Positions 26,351 through 34,151 of a DNA stretch of 60,269 nucleotides are shown piece after piece. The notes under the pieces were generated by a model. It was not told the origin of the DNA. It ran no database searches and worked only from the letters and a program-made list of their open reading frames with translations. The stretch's first letter is position 1, and each line of letters begins with the position of its first letter. The DNA is from Flavobacteriia bacterium (GTDB taxonomy: Bacteria > Bacteroidota > Bacteroidia > Flavobacteriales > Flavobacteriaceae), in assembly GCA_004293165.1 (NCBI GenBank), contig RDYL01000012.1:1-60269 (forward strand), written 5' to 3'. The position numbers and the translations under genes are program-made.

Positions 26351-26387
26351 TTTGTTGTTTATTGTTTTTGGTTTATTGTTTATTGTT
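26351..26387. repeat. TTTATTG microrepeat between holA and the four-helix gene
   Basis: The string TTTATTG(TTT) recurs four times between holA and the end of the accessory gene on the same strand, and overlaps that gene's last codons. A related AACTATAAACTATAAAC string flanks its other side (26788-26804). Confidence 0.55.
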
Positions 26388-26771
26388 AAACTTCAAACCT
26401 TTAATTTCAGTTGAATTCAAATATTTCATGAAAGCACCAATTTTATTTTTTACTAATTCAATTTTGACCGACAAATTATCAAATTCACTTTGAGAAATTA
26501 AATTTTTATCCAAAGCTCTATATAGCTGAGATTTTAATTCTCCACAAGAACCTTTTGAAAAACTTAGAAAATTTACAAACTCTCTATTTCCATTTCTTTC
26601 AAAACCTTCTGCAATATTATCCATAATAGAACCTGAACTTCTGTCCATTTGGTCTTTCATTGAAAATCTTTTCCCTAAATTTGTAGTTTCAAAAAGTGTT
26701 TCAATATCAATACAAATTTCTCTTGATTTATTCCAAATTTCTAAGTCCTCGAATTTTTCTATTTTTGCCAT
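26373..26771 (-). CDS. four-helix bundle protein (S23 / 23S intervening-sequence family)
   Basis: A 132-residue all-helical protein of the four-helix bundle family first seen in 23S rRNA intervening sequences. Landmarks are FEDLEIWNKSREICIDIE, LGKRFSMKDQMDRSSGSIMDNIAEGFERN (typical R-S-S-x-S-I-x-x-N-I-A-E-G block), FVNFLSFSKGSCGELKSQLYRAL and the final helix. Members form pentamers and lack an established role; many are mobile or strain-specific. Both sides carry short tandem-like strings, and it separates holA from the divergent HsdR-N gene, which suggests insertion into a core locus. Confidence 0.9.
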   Translation of the reverse strand: MAKIEKFEDLEIWNKSREICIDIETLFETTNLGKRFSMKDQMDRSSGSIMDNIAEGFERNGNREFVNFLSFSKGSCGELKSQLYRALDKNLISQSEFDNLSVKIELVKNKIGAFMKYLNSTEIKGLKFNNKQ

Positions 26772-26805
26772 ACAACTACAAACAATTAACTATAAACTAT
26801 AAACA

Positions 26806-27249
26806 TTGAAAAAGTTGAACTTTCCAGTTTATTCCTTTCGGTTCAAAAATAGTGAAAATAAAGTGTCTATTTTTGATGAAATTAGAAAAAAATTTATTCT
26901 TCTTACACCAGAAGAATGGGTACGTCAACATGTAATTCAGTTTTTGTTACAAGATAAAAGATATCCAAAATCGTATATAAACGTTGAGAAATTAATTAAG
27001 ATTAACGATTTAAGCAAACGCTATGATGGTGTTGTTTTTCAACCAAATGGAGAAATATTTTTATTAATTGAATGCAAAGCACCGGAAGTTCCAATTTCTC
27101 AACAAACTTTTGACCAAATTGCCCGTTATAATTTAGTTTTGAAAGCTAAATATTTAATGGTGACTAATGGACTAAATCATTATTTTTGTCAAATGGATTT
27201 TGAGAATGAGAAATATGTTTTCTTGAAAGAACTTCCAGAATATAAATGA
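26806..27249 (+). CDS. orphan HsdR N-terminal-type nuclease domain protein
   Basis: A 147-residue protein equal to just the N-terminal restriction-type domain of HsdR. The PD-(D/E)xK core is visible: a conserved Glu in PEEWVRQHVIQFLL, then KRYDGVVF with the catalytic Asp, and LLIECKAP with Glu-x-Lys. After it comes QTFDQIARYNLVLKAKYLMVTNG, as in HsdR. The start is TTG at 26806, since no ATG exists upstream of the conserved LNFPVYSFRFK. To my knowledge Flavobacteria keep this gene beside holA and a glycosyltransferase, so it is probably a core single-domain protein rather than debris of a type I system. Its substrate is unknown. Confidence 0.85.
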   Translation: MKKLNFPVYSFRFKNSENKVSIFDEIRKKFILLTPEEWVRQHVIQFLLQDKRYPKSYINVEKLIKINDLSKRYDGVVFQPNGEIFLLIECKAPEVPISQQTFDQIARYNLVLKAKYLMVTNGLNHYFCQMDFENEKYVFLKELPEYK

Positions 27250-27330
27250 TGGGTGCTGGAAGATGGATGCTGGAAGACTTTTTTTGAAATCAAAACAACT
27301 TGAAACCTGAAACCTGAAACAAAAAAATAC

Positions 27331-28326
27331 TTGAAAAAAATAGCAGTAGTCATATTAAATTGGAACGGAGCCAAATTACTTGAACAGTTTTTGCCTTCGG
27401 TAATGGCGTTTTCTCATGAAGCTACGATTTATGTGGCTGATAACGCTTCAACCGATACATCTATTGAAGTGATTCAAAATCAATTTCCATCCGTTAAAAT
27501 TATTCAAAATACCGGTAATTTTGGCTTTGCAAAAGGGTATAATGAAGCGCTGAAGTTTGTCGAAGAAGAATATTATGCTTTAGTTAATTCTGACATTGAA
27601 GTTACCGAAAATTGGCTTGCTCCTATTTTAGCACTTTTTGAAAATGAGCCTGAAACTGCGATTATCCAACCAAAGTTATTAGACTTCAAAAAGAAAACCC
27701 ATTTTGAATACGCTGGTGGTGCTGGTGGTTTTATTGACAAATTTGGTTATCCATTTTGCCGTGGAAGAATTTTCGATACCATTGAAGAAGATAAACATCA
27801 ATATGATGATGAAATTGAAATTTTTTGGGCAACTGGTGCTTGCTTTTTTATACGAAAAGAAGTCTACCGAAAGCTAAATGGTTTTGACGATGATTTTTTT
27901 GCCCATCAAGAAGAAATCGATTTATGTTGGCGCGCTTTTAATTTAGGATATAAAACAAAATATACTCCAAAGTCTATTGTCTATCACGTCGGAGGAGCCA
28001 CTTTAAACGAAGGTAATCCAAGAAAAACGTTTTTGAATTTCAGAAATTCATTGTTCATGCTAACTAAGAATTTACCGAAAAACCAACTGTTTCCAATCCT
28101 TTTTATGCGAATGTGTTTAGATGGTTTAGCAGGAATACAATTTATTTTAAAAGGAAAATTTAAACATTTTTGGGCAATAATAGAAGCTCATTTTACATTT
28201 TATCATCTTGTCTTTCAATTTTATAAGAAACGTGGAACAAATCAAAAATTAAATTATTACAAAACAAATAGCATTGTTTATAGCTTTTTTGTAAAAAATG
28301 GCAAGGTTTTTGAAAACCTATTTTAA
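27331..28326 (+). CDS. family 2 glycosyltransferase
   Basis: A 331-residue GT-A fold enzyme. The N-terminus IAVVILNWNGAKLLEQFLPS, VADNASTDTS and GNFGFAKGYNEAL are the nucleotide-sugar-binding landmarks. VNSDIEVTENWL supplies the metal-binding Asp, and ATGACFFIRKEVY plus DDDFFAHQEEIDLCWR supplies the acceptor and catalytic region. The C-terminal part has a hydrophobic stretch near MRMCLDGLAGIQFIL that may touch the membrane. This rhamnosyltransferase-like type usually builds surface polysaccharides. The start is TTG at 27331. The 80-base spacer upstream holds the microrepeats ATGCTGGAAGA and CCTGAAA. Confidence 0.9.
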   Translation: MKKIAVVILNWNGAKLLEQFLPSVMAFSHEATIYVADNASTDTSIEVIQNQFPSVKIIQNTGNFGFAKGYNEALKFVEEEYYALVNSDIEVTENWLAPILALFENEPETAIIQPKLLDFKKKTHFEYAGGAGGFIDKFGYPFCRGRIFDTIEEDKHQYDDEIEIFWATGACFFIRKEVYRKLNGFDDDFFAHQEEIDLCWRAFNLGYKTKYTPKSIVYHVGGATLNEGNPRKTFLNFRNSLFMLTKNLPKNQLFPILFMRMCLDGLAGIQFILKGKFKHFWAIIEAHFTFYHLVFQFYKKRGTNQKLNYYKTNSIVYSFFVKNGKVFENLF

Positions 28327-28370
28327 CAATAGTTTAGGTTTATAAAAGCTATTTTTTAACAATATCTATT

Positions 28371-28378
28371 TAATTTTG
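28371..28378 (+). promoter_or_regulatory. -7 promoter box for the OmpA-like lipoprotein
   Basis: TAATTTTG fits TAnnTTTG and lies 18 bases upstream of the ATG at 28397. Confidence 0.5.
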
Positions 28379-28396
28379 TGAAAAATCAAAATCATT

Positions 28397-29233
28397 ATGA
28401 AAAAAGTAATCTTAATAGTAACATTAGCAACTATGACACTTACATCGTGTGTTTCTAAAAAGAAATTCACCGAATTAGAAGCTAAAAACAAAGAAATCCA
28501 AGATTTATTAAACACGGCAACGGTTAAGTTAAATACTTGTTTAACAGAAAGAGAAGCCTTAGCAAATCAGGTTGATTTTCTAAAGAAAAACAACACCGAT
28601 TTAATCAATAACATGGGGAATTTAACCACTTTGACTACAAAAGGGGCTGAAAACCTTGAAAAATCGTTAGAGAGTTTAAAAGAAAAAGATTTAAAAATCT
28701 CTCGTTTACAAGATGCTTTAACTAAAAAAGATAGTGTTACGTTAGCTTTAGTAACCAGTTTAAAAGGTGAAGTAGGAATTAATGACCCGGATATCAATAT
28801 CAATGTTGAAAAAGGAGTTATTATGATTTCTATTGCTGATAATTTATTGTTTAAATCTGGAAGTTATGAAGTAAGTGATCGAGCAAAAGGAGTTTTAGCA
28901 AAAGTAGCCAAAGTAATCAACAGCAAACCTGATTTCGAATGTATGGTAGAAGGTCATACAGACGATGTGCCTATTAAAAATACTGTATTATTAGACAACT
29001 GGGATTTATCTGTAAAAAGAGCAACATCAATTGTTAGAGTTTTACATAAAGAGTTAGGTGTTAATCCAAAACAATTAATTCCAGCAGGAAGAAGCTCTTA
29101 CATTCCATTAGTAGAAAATGATTCCCCAGCCAATAGAGCTAAAAATCGTAGAACTAAAATTATCATTATGCCTAAGATTGACCAATTTTACGAGATGATA
29201 GAAAGTGAAATGAAAAATTTAAGTGGAAAATAA
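28397..29233 (+). CDS. OmpA-family lipoprotein
   Basis: A 278-residue outer-membrane lipoprotein. The signal peptide ends in the lipobox LTSC with Cys18. A coiled-coil stalk with LEAKNKEIQDLL and ENLEKSLESLKEKDLKISRL follows (about 25-125). The C-terminal OmpA/MotB peptidoglycan-binding domain shows FKSGSYEVSDRAKGVLAKVA, EGHTDDVPIK, LSVKRATSIVRVL and NRAKNRRTKIIIMPK. It most likely ties the outer membrane to the cell wall. A strong hairpin terminator follows after about 80 bases. Confidence 0.93.
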   Translation: MKKVILIVTLATMTLTSCVSKKKFTELEAKNKEIQDLLNTATVKLNTCLTEREALANQVDFLKKNNTDLINNMGNLTTLTTKGAENLEKSLESLKEKDLKISRLQDALTKKDSVTLALVTSLKGEVGINDPDININVEKGVIMISIADNLLFKSGSYEVSDRAKGVLAKVAKVINSKPDFECMVEGHTDDVPIKNTVLLDNWDLSVKRATSIVRVLHKELGVNPKQLIPAGRSSYIPLVENDSPANRAKNRRTKIIIMPKIDQFYEMIESEMKNLSGK

Positions 29234-29316
29234 TTAACCTTTGAATTATAATAAAAATGCCTAATAAATAGTTCGAAATCGAAAGTTTAGACAAATTTAT
29301 AATAAATTATGATACT

Positions 29317-29350
29317 AGTGAGCTCGATATTTTATCGGGCTCACTTTGTT
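29317..29350 (+). terminator. terminator downstream of the OmpA-like gene
   Basis: AGTGAGCTCGATA pairs with TATCGGGCTCACT (one mismatch) around a three-base loop, followed by TTGTTTAAATTT. Confidence 0.7.
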
Positions 29351-29457
29351 TAAATTTGATTTGATTCTTTTGTTATTATAAATTTCCAATTAATTCTAAA
29401 AAACTGTTTATGATCAATCTCTGCATCAATTTTTTCTAATCTTTTGATTTTACCAAA
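29350..29457 (-). pseudogene. relic of a LytTR DNA-binding domain
   Basis: A start-less 35-codon frame, opened by TAA at 29458-29460, reads KRLEKIDAEIDHKQFFRINW followed by KFIITKESNQI and a stop. The pattern L-E-x-(4)-D-x-x-x-F-F-R-I-N-x-x-F-I-I-x-x-x-x-I is the core of LytTR response-regulator DNA-binding domains (normally LDPxxFFRINRxFII). Trp replaces the usual Arg. No receiver domain or other part remains. The rest of the spacer 29234-29745 shows only the terminator and AT-rich DNA. Confidence 0.5.
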
Positions 29458-29745
29458 TTAGATAATATTTTAAAGAACGTAAAAACATTTAATACAAGTA
29501 CTTCTTTTGGTTGTAATTAAAAGTTATGTAAGAAATGAGTTTCTAAAAAAATTATACCTCGACAATTAAACCATGAATTTATTTAAAATAACTCATATAT
29601 TTGCATTATAGAAATTAACTGATGCCTAGTTTGTAAACTGCAAGCATATCTTATTTTTTTAAATTAGAGTTTAAAAAATGTTAGGATTGATACCTGATTT
29701 AGTTTTTAAACTCTTTTTTTAACTCTTTGCAAACCAACGCTAAAA

Positions 29746-30360
29746 ATGGATAACTCAATTGAACATCGCGTAAGATTAGTTGAAACATTGTTTCAAAATC
29801 TTGAGGTGGAAATTATAGAATTCCAAAAAGAAACTAAATTAGGTTGTATTGCAGGTTGTGGAAAATGTTGCTCAACACCAGAAATTGACGCTTCACCTTT
29901 AGAGTTTTTGCCTTGGGCTTTTCATATTTTTTTAAAAGGTCAAGCCGAAGAAACGTTATTAGAGTTAAAACAAAGCAAAACAAGTACTTGCTTTTTATAC
30001 CGTCCAAAATCGTTAGCTGAATTTACATCAGGAAATTGCAGTACCTATCAATATCGTGGTTTAATTTGCAGACTTTTTGGTTTTGGTGCTACAACAGATA
30101 AATACGGAAAATTACGCATTGCTACTTGCAACATTATCAAAGAAGGACAGACTGCAAATTATGAAAACGCCACTGAAGCCATAAATAAAAATCTATCTGT
30201 ACCTATTTTTACCGAATATTATATGCTACTATCGCAAATAGATTTTAAACTTGGAAATGTTTTTCTACCTGTAAATAAAGCCATGAAAGCTGCTTTAGAA
30301 GAAGTATTGCAATATTACGCCTACAGACCTTTTCCTGATAACTACAAAAATAAAATTTAA
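29746..30360 (+). CDS. YkgJ-like cysteine-cluster protein, copy A
   Basis: A 204-residue protein of the YkgJ-type cysteine-cluster family (putative Fe-S or zinc binding). The cluster is Cys34-x3-Cys38-x2-Cys41-Cys42 in CIAGCGKCC. Further cysteines sit in STCFLYRP, GNCSTYQYRGLICRLFGFG and IATCNIIKEG. The family CxxxCxxCC...C pattern suggests a metal cluster; the biochemical role is not established. It is followed 81 bases later by a close paralogue with the same layout, so the pair arose by tandem duplication. Confidence 0.85.
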   Translation: MDNSIEHRVRLVETLFQNLEVEIIEFQKETKLGCIAGCGKCCSTPEIDASPLEFLPWAFHIFLKGQAEETLLELKQSKTSTCFLYRPKSLAEFTSGNCSTYQYRGLICRLFGFGATTDKYGKLRIATCNIIKEGQTANYENATEAINKNLSVPIFTEYYMLLSQIDFKLGNVFLPVNKAMKAALEEVLQYYAYRPFPDNYKNKI

Positions 30361-30441
30361 AATACTGATTTTTAATTAGTTGAATTAAAACCAGTAAATC
30401 AAACAAACTACCAAATTATAGTCTATCTTCGGTAAAAAATT

Positions 30442-31050
30442 ATGTCCATTGAAAGACGGGTTGTTTTAGTTGAGGAATTATTTCATAATTTAGATTTAGA
30501 AATAACCGAATTCCAATCGCATACCCAATTGAGTTGTGTTGCTGGTTGTGGTAAATGCTGTAATCATCCAGAACTAGATGCGTCACCCTTAGAATTTTTA
30601 CCATGGGCTTTTCACTTATTTTTAAATGGTGAAGCTGAAAAAGTTTTAACTATTTTAAACAAATCCTCTGAAAATCGATGCTTTATATATAATCCACTTT
30701 CATTATTGGATAAAAACAAAGGAAACTGTAGCCAATACAAATACCGTGGATTAATTTGTCGTCTTTTTGGATTTGGAGCAAATACAGATAAATATGGTCA
30801 ACTCCGTTTAGCAACTTGTAAAATCATCAAAGAAGGTCAAGCTGAAAACTACAATAAATCAACCGAATTAATCAATAAAGGCCTACCAGTTCCCATTTTT
30901 ACAGATTACTACATGAATTTATCTCAAATCGATTTTCAATTGGGAAATGTTATTGTTCCCATCAATAAAGCACTCAAATTAGCCATTGAAGAAGTATTAC
31001 AATACTACGCCTATCGTCCCATGCCAAGCGGTCATTTCAATTGTGCTTAA
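30442..31050 (+). CDS. YkgJ-like cysteine-cluster protein, copy B
   Basis: A 202-residue paralogue of the gene just upstream. It keeps all the cluster cysteines (Cys32, Cys36, Cys39, Cys40 in CVAGCGKCC) and the strings DASPLEFLPWAFHLFL, YKYRGLICRLFGFGANTDKYG, PVPIFTDYYMNLSQIDFQLGN and EEVLQYYAYRP, most of which are almost identical to copy A. Differences concentrate in the middle linker (about 65-90). TATCTTCG upstream (30423-30430) is a one-mismatch -7 box, so it may have its own promoter. Its last codon overlaps the end of the converging NUDIX gene by four bases. Confidence 0.85.
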   Translation: MSIERRVVLVEELFHNLDLEITEFQSHTQLSCVAGCGKCCNHPELDASPLEFLPWAFHLFLNGEAEKVLTILNKSSENRCFIYNPLSLLDKNKGNCSQYKYRGLICRLFGFGANTDKYGQLRLATCKIIKEGQAENYNKSTELINKGLPVPIFTDYYMNLSQIDFQLGNVIVPINKALKLAIEEVLQYYAYRPMPSGHFNCA

Positions 31051-31559
31051 GCTAAATATTTTTCGCCAATTACTTTTCGAATGGAGACAAAACCTATTTG
31101 ATTCAAATCAATTTCCGAGCGTTTTACCCAAATCAATTCTTGAATTTCGTCTTCAGCATTGATAGATATAACATCTGATTTCAGTGGACATTCATAAAAA
31201 ATATCCATTGTTCGATAGGGCACATTTTTGTATAAATAATTATTGGGAGACGTCGTGATATATTTTAACTCGCTAGTTGAAATTTCTATTCCTAATTCTT
31301 CTTTGATTTCTCTATAAGCCGCTTCTTCAGCCGTTTCATTCGGATCGATGAATCCTCCTGGTAAATCCCATTTTCCTTTGTCTGGGTCTACATTTCTTAC
31401 CGCAAATAACACTTTGTCTTCAAAGGTAAAAACAATCGCTACAGCAGCAGCTATGTTGTGATAATACGTAAAACCACAATCATCACACAAAAACCGACGA
31501 TTATCTGGAAACGTAAAATTTGTAGAAGCACAGCTGGGACAAAATTTGAAAAAAGTCAT
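31047..31559 (-). CDS. NUDIX hydrolase with N-terminal zinc ribbon
   Basis: A 170-residue protein. The zinc ribbon uses Cys7, Cys10, Cys25 and Cys28 in the layout of NudC-type NADH pyrophosphatases. The Nudix box is complete: GGFIDPNETAEEAAYREIKE plus ELGIE. NudC itself is longer and carries an extra N-terminal domain and an SQPWPFPxS motif, which are absent, so the substrate (a nucleoside-diphosphate derivative) is open. Upstream on its own strand lies the heptanucleotide array, so the promoter must overlap or precede that repeat. Confidence 0.88.
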   Translation of the reverse strand: MTFFKFCPSCASTNFTFPDNRRFLCDDCGFTYYHNIAAAVAIVFTFEDKVLFAVRNVDPDKGKWDLPGGFIDPNETAEEAAYREIKEELGIEISTSELKYITTSPNNYLYKNVPYRTMDIFYECPLKSDVISINAEDEIQELIWVKRSEIDLNQIGFVSIRKVIGEKYLA

Positions 31560-31563
31560 TTTA

Positions 31564-31666
31564 TAGTGATTAGTGATTAGTGATTAGTGATTAGTGATTA
31601 GTGATTAGTGATTAGTGATTAGTGATTAGTGATTAGTGATTAGTGATTAGTGATTAGTGATTAGTG
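31564..31666. repeat. heptanucleotide tandem array (TAGTGAT), 14.7 copies
   Basis: 103 bases of perfect TAGTGAT units, starting three bases upstream of the NUDIX start codon (ATG at 31559 on the minus strand) and abutting a second array. It falls within the 197-base gap 31560-31756. Confidence 0.97.
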
Positions 31667-31670
31667 CAAA

Positions 31671-31735
31671 TTTACTTTTTACTTTTTACTTTTTACTTTT
31701 TACTTTTTACTTTTTACTTTTTACTTTTTACTTTT
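31671..31735. repeat. heptanucleotide tandem array (CTTTTTA), 9.3 copies
   Basis: 65 bases of perfect CTTTTTA units directly beside the TAGTGAT array and ending ten bases before the -7 box of the downstream glycosyltransferase. The -33 region of that promoter therefore lies in the array. Confidence 0.97.
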
Positions 31736-31744
31736 CTTTATAAC

Positions 31745-31752
31745 TATCTTTG
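31745..31752 (+). promoter_or_regulatory. -7 promoter box for the glycosyltransferase at 31757
   Basis: TATCTTTG, a full match to TAnnTTTG, only four bases before the ATG; transcripts would be nearly leaderless. The spacer and -33 region consist of the CTTTTTA repeat. Confidence 0.5.
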
Positions 31753-31756
31753 TCAC

Positions 31757-32971
31757 ATGAAGCAGTTAGTCATCATAGGAGCCGTTTGGCCAGAACCAAC
31801 TTCAACAGCAGCTGGAAGCAGAATGTTGCAACTCATTTCTTTGTTTCAAAAGCAAGATTATGAAATTACGTTTTTGTGTTCGGCTTCAAAGTCGGATTTT
31901 TCGTTTGATTTGAATCAGATTTCGGTTAAAACCAAAGCCATTCAACTGAATGATAGTAGCTTTGATGCTGAAATTAAATCATTGAATCCCGATGTTGTCC
32001 TTTTTGACCGTTTCATGATGGAAGAACAATACGGTTGGCGTGTGATGGAAAACTGTCCGAACGCGTTACGAATATTAGATACGGAAGATTTACATTTTTT
32101 ACGAAAAGCAAGAGAAATTGCTTTCAAACAAAATCGCGAGTTGGTTTTTGAAGATTATATTTCCGATATTTTTAAACGCGAAATGGCTTCCATTTATAGA
32201 TGCGATTTGACTTTATTGATTTCTGAATACGAAATGCAATTGGCAACTGAAACGTTCAAAATTGACGCTACACTTTTATACTATTTACCTTTTTTATCAG
32301 AAGAAATTCAAACAAATATTCTTTCATTTGAAGAACGAAACCATTTTGTAAGTATTGGCAACTTTTTACACGAACCCAATTGGCAAACTGTTTTAGCCTT
32401 AAAAAAATGTTGGAAATCAATTAAAAAGCAACTTCCCGATGCAGAACTTCATGTTTATGGCGCTTATGTTTCGGAAAAAGCAAAGCAACTTCATAACGAA
32501 AAAGAAGGATTTCTAATTAAAGGAAGAGCCGAAAGTGTCTTAGATGTGTATTCGAAAGCTAAAACTTTGTTAGCACCAATACCTTACGGAGCAGGTTTGA
32601 AAGGCAAATTGTTTGAAGCCATGCAATTGGGATTACCATCTGTAACGACCAAAATGGGCGCCGAAGCAATGAACGGAAATATAGATTGGAATGGATTCAT
32701 CACTTCAGATGAAGCTGATTTTATAGAAAAAGCTATCGAATTATATACTAATAAAAACGTTTGGGAAACTGCTCAAAAAAATGGTTATAAAATCATTGAA
32801 AAGCGTTTCAAAAAGGAATTATATCAAACTGATTTTATGAATCAAGTAGGAAATCTTCAGGAAAATTTAAATGCTCATCGCAATCAAAACTTCTTGGGAC
32901 AAATTTTGCAACATCAAAGTTTACAAAGCACTAAATATATGAGCAAATGGATTGAAGCGAAGAATAGTTGA
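31757..32971 (+). CDS. GT-B glycosyltransferase (group 1 type)
   Basis: A 404-residue GT-B fold enzyme. The N-terminal Rossmann half has VWPEPTSTAAGSRMLQLISL, a glycine-rich donor or acceptor loop. The C-terminal half has FVSIGNFLHEPNWQTVLALK, HVYGAYVSE, IKGRAESVLDVYSKAKTLLAPIPYGAGLKGKLFEAMQLGLPSVTT (quoted as adjacent pieces of the nucleotide-sugar site) and GAEAMN. A partner polysaccharide pathway is not visible. The frame is open 31 codons upstream through the 7-base array, giving a repetitive YFLLFTF string; the ATG at 31757 with its -7 box is the sensible start. Confidence 0.88.
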   Translation: MKQLVIIGAVWPEPTSTAAGSRMLQLISLFQKQDYEITFLCSASKSDFSFDLNQISVKTKAIQLNDSSFDAEIKSLNPDVVLFDRFMMEEQYGWRVMENCPNALRILDTEDLHFLRKAREIAFKQNRELVFEDYISDIFKREMASIYRCDLTLLISEYEMQLATETFKIDATLLYYLPFLSEEIQTNILSFEERNHFVSIGNFLHEPNWQTVLALKKCWKSIKKQLPDAELHVYGAYVSEKAKQLHNEKEGFLIKGRAESVLDVYSKAKTLLAPIPYGAGLKGKLFEAMQLGLPSVTTKMGAEAMNGNIDWNGFITSDEADFIEKAIELYTNKNVWETAQKNGYKIIEKRFKKELYQTDFMNQVGNLQENLNAHRNQNFLGQILQHQSLQSTKYMSKWIEAKNS

Positions 32972-32976
32972 CAGTC

Positions 32977-33023
32977 GCAGTATTCAGTCACAATATATAA
33001 CTGAACAATGAGACTGAGACTGC
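32977..33023. terminator. inverted repeat between converging genes
   Basis: GCAGTATTCAGTC and GACTGAGACTGC are nearly complementary and lie between the ends of the glycosyltransferase and miaE. No strong T run; a weak two-way terminator is likely. Confidence 0.4.
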
Positions 33024-33029
33024 AAACTT

Positions 33030-33611
33030 TTACCCATGAATCGTCTCAGATTTCCCGTAGCTTTCAATCACTTTTGCTTCAAATTCTAACCATTCTTCCC
33101 AACGTTTTTTAACATCGTAACCTTCTTCTGCTAATTCGTGAGCAAATTGTAAAAATGAAGTATAATGATTGGCTTCCGAAATCATTAATTCTCTGTAAAA
33201 AACAGCTAATTCTTCGTCATTAATATTATCAGAAAGGACTTTAAAACGTTCGCAACTTCTGGCTTCAATCATCGCGGCAAATAACATACGCTCAACAATT
33301 AAATGCTTGCGATTTCCTGGTTTCATAAATTTAAATAAATCATTTACATAACTGTCTTTACGTTCGCGTCCTAAAACCCAACCACGCGCTTTGATAATTT
33401 CATGCACTTGCTCAAAATGATCCATTTCTTCTTTCGCAATTTTTGTCAGCTCGGTCGTTACCTCTGTAAATTCTGGTAGCATATTGATTAACATAATGGC
33501 ATTGGAAGAAGCTTTTAGTTCACACCAAGCATGATCGGTTAGAATTTCTTCTAAATTTCCTTCAGCAATGTTAGCCCATCTTGGGTCGGTTGGTAATTTT
33601 AAACGAAACAT
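33030..33611 (-). CDS. miaE: tRNA-(ms2io6A)-hydroxylase
   Basis: A 193-residue ferritin-like diiron monooxygenase that hydroxylates the isopentenyl group of ms2i6A at tRNA position 37. Ligand-bearing helices are visible: LTDHAWCELKASSNAIMLIN near 25-45 with the first Glu, KEEMDHFEQVHEIIKARGW with Glu-x-x-His, ARSCERFKVLSDNI with Glu, and ISEANHYTSFLQFAHEL with Glu-x-x-His. Length is close to the short MiaE form. It converges on the glycosyltransferase at 31757. Confidence 0.93.
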   Translation of the reverse strand: MFRLKLPTDPRWANIAEGNLEEILTDHAWCELKASSNAIMLINMLPEFTEVTTELTKIAKEEMDHFEQVHEIIKARGWVLGRERKDSYVNDLFKFMKPGNRKHLIVERMLFAAMIEARSCERFKVLSDNINDEELAVFYRELMISEANHYTSFLQFAHELAEEGYDVKKRWEEWLEFEAKVIESYGKSETIHG

Positions 33612-33651
33612 TTTATAGATGATTTAAGATTACAAAAATAGCTTATTTGTT

Positions 33652-34104
33652 TCAATCTTTAAAAGAAATCACAATCCATAATTCCTTTGTTTTTGCATTT
33701 AAAATTGCATGATAATTATTGGAGTATCTTGCTTCACTTTTAGAATAAAAATTATCAATTCCTTTTTTAAAAGGATTATTATTTCCAGTATAATTTAAAT
33801 CTAAATAATCTTCTAAATTAGAAGTTTTCAATTTAGAGAATTTGTTTAAACTACAGTATTCATTTATGTTTACATCTTTATCAAACTTAAAATAAACTGA
33901 TTTTTCATTTTTTACATCATCATAATTACAATTTGAACTTTCGACCGAAGGAATATTAATTCCAACATTAATTTCAATATTATCAATGTTGGCAAATTCG
34001 CAATTTCTCTGATTATTAATAGTCGAAATAAAAGTTTTAAAACTAAAAAACACAATTGACATAAAGACAATAACAACAAGTGCAATTAATAAGTTTCTTT
34101 TCAT
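33652..34104 (-). CDS. hypothetical membrane-anchored protein
   Basis: A 150-residue protein of unknown function. One N-terminal membrane helix or uncleaved signal (NLLIALVVIVFMSIVFFSFK, about 3-22) is followed by a polar, Asn/Asp-rich extracytoplasmic part with four cysteines (Cys35, Cys59, Cys82 and neighbours) and many Tyr/Ser. Local base use is very AT-rich, richer than the flanking genes miaE and menC, and the composition looks lineage-specific. It lies 40 bases downstream of miaE's start and 47 bases past the menC stop, all on the minus strand. Confidence 0.6.
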   Translation of the reverse strand: MKRNLLIALVVIVFMSIVFFSFKTFISTINNQRNCEFANIDNIEINVGINIPSVESSNCNYDDVKNEKSVYFKFDKDVNINEYCSLNKFSKLKTSNLEDYLDLNYTGNNNPFKKGIDNFYSKSEARYSNNYHAILNAKTKELWIVISFKD

Positions 34105-34151
34105 AATTATAACTTTATTTCCATAAAAACGTAGAAAAAAAATAAAAAGTA

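Noticed and set aside
26806..27249. Remnant of a type I restriction system
   Set aside because: The domain is complete in itself with catalytic residues, no helicase relic follows, and its place beside holA looks conserved.
31564..31735. CRISPR-like repetition
   Set aside because: Units of seven bases are joined without spacers; no 23-40-base repeat or unique spacer pattern exists.
31664..31756. N-terminal extension of the glycosyltransferase frame through the CTTTTTA array
   Set aside because: It encodes only the repetitive FLLFTFY string. The -7 box and ATG at 31757 give a normal GT-B start.
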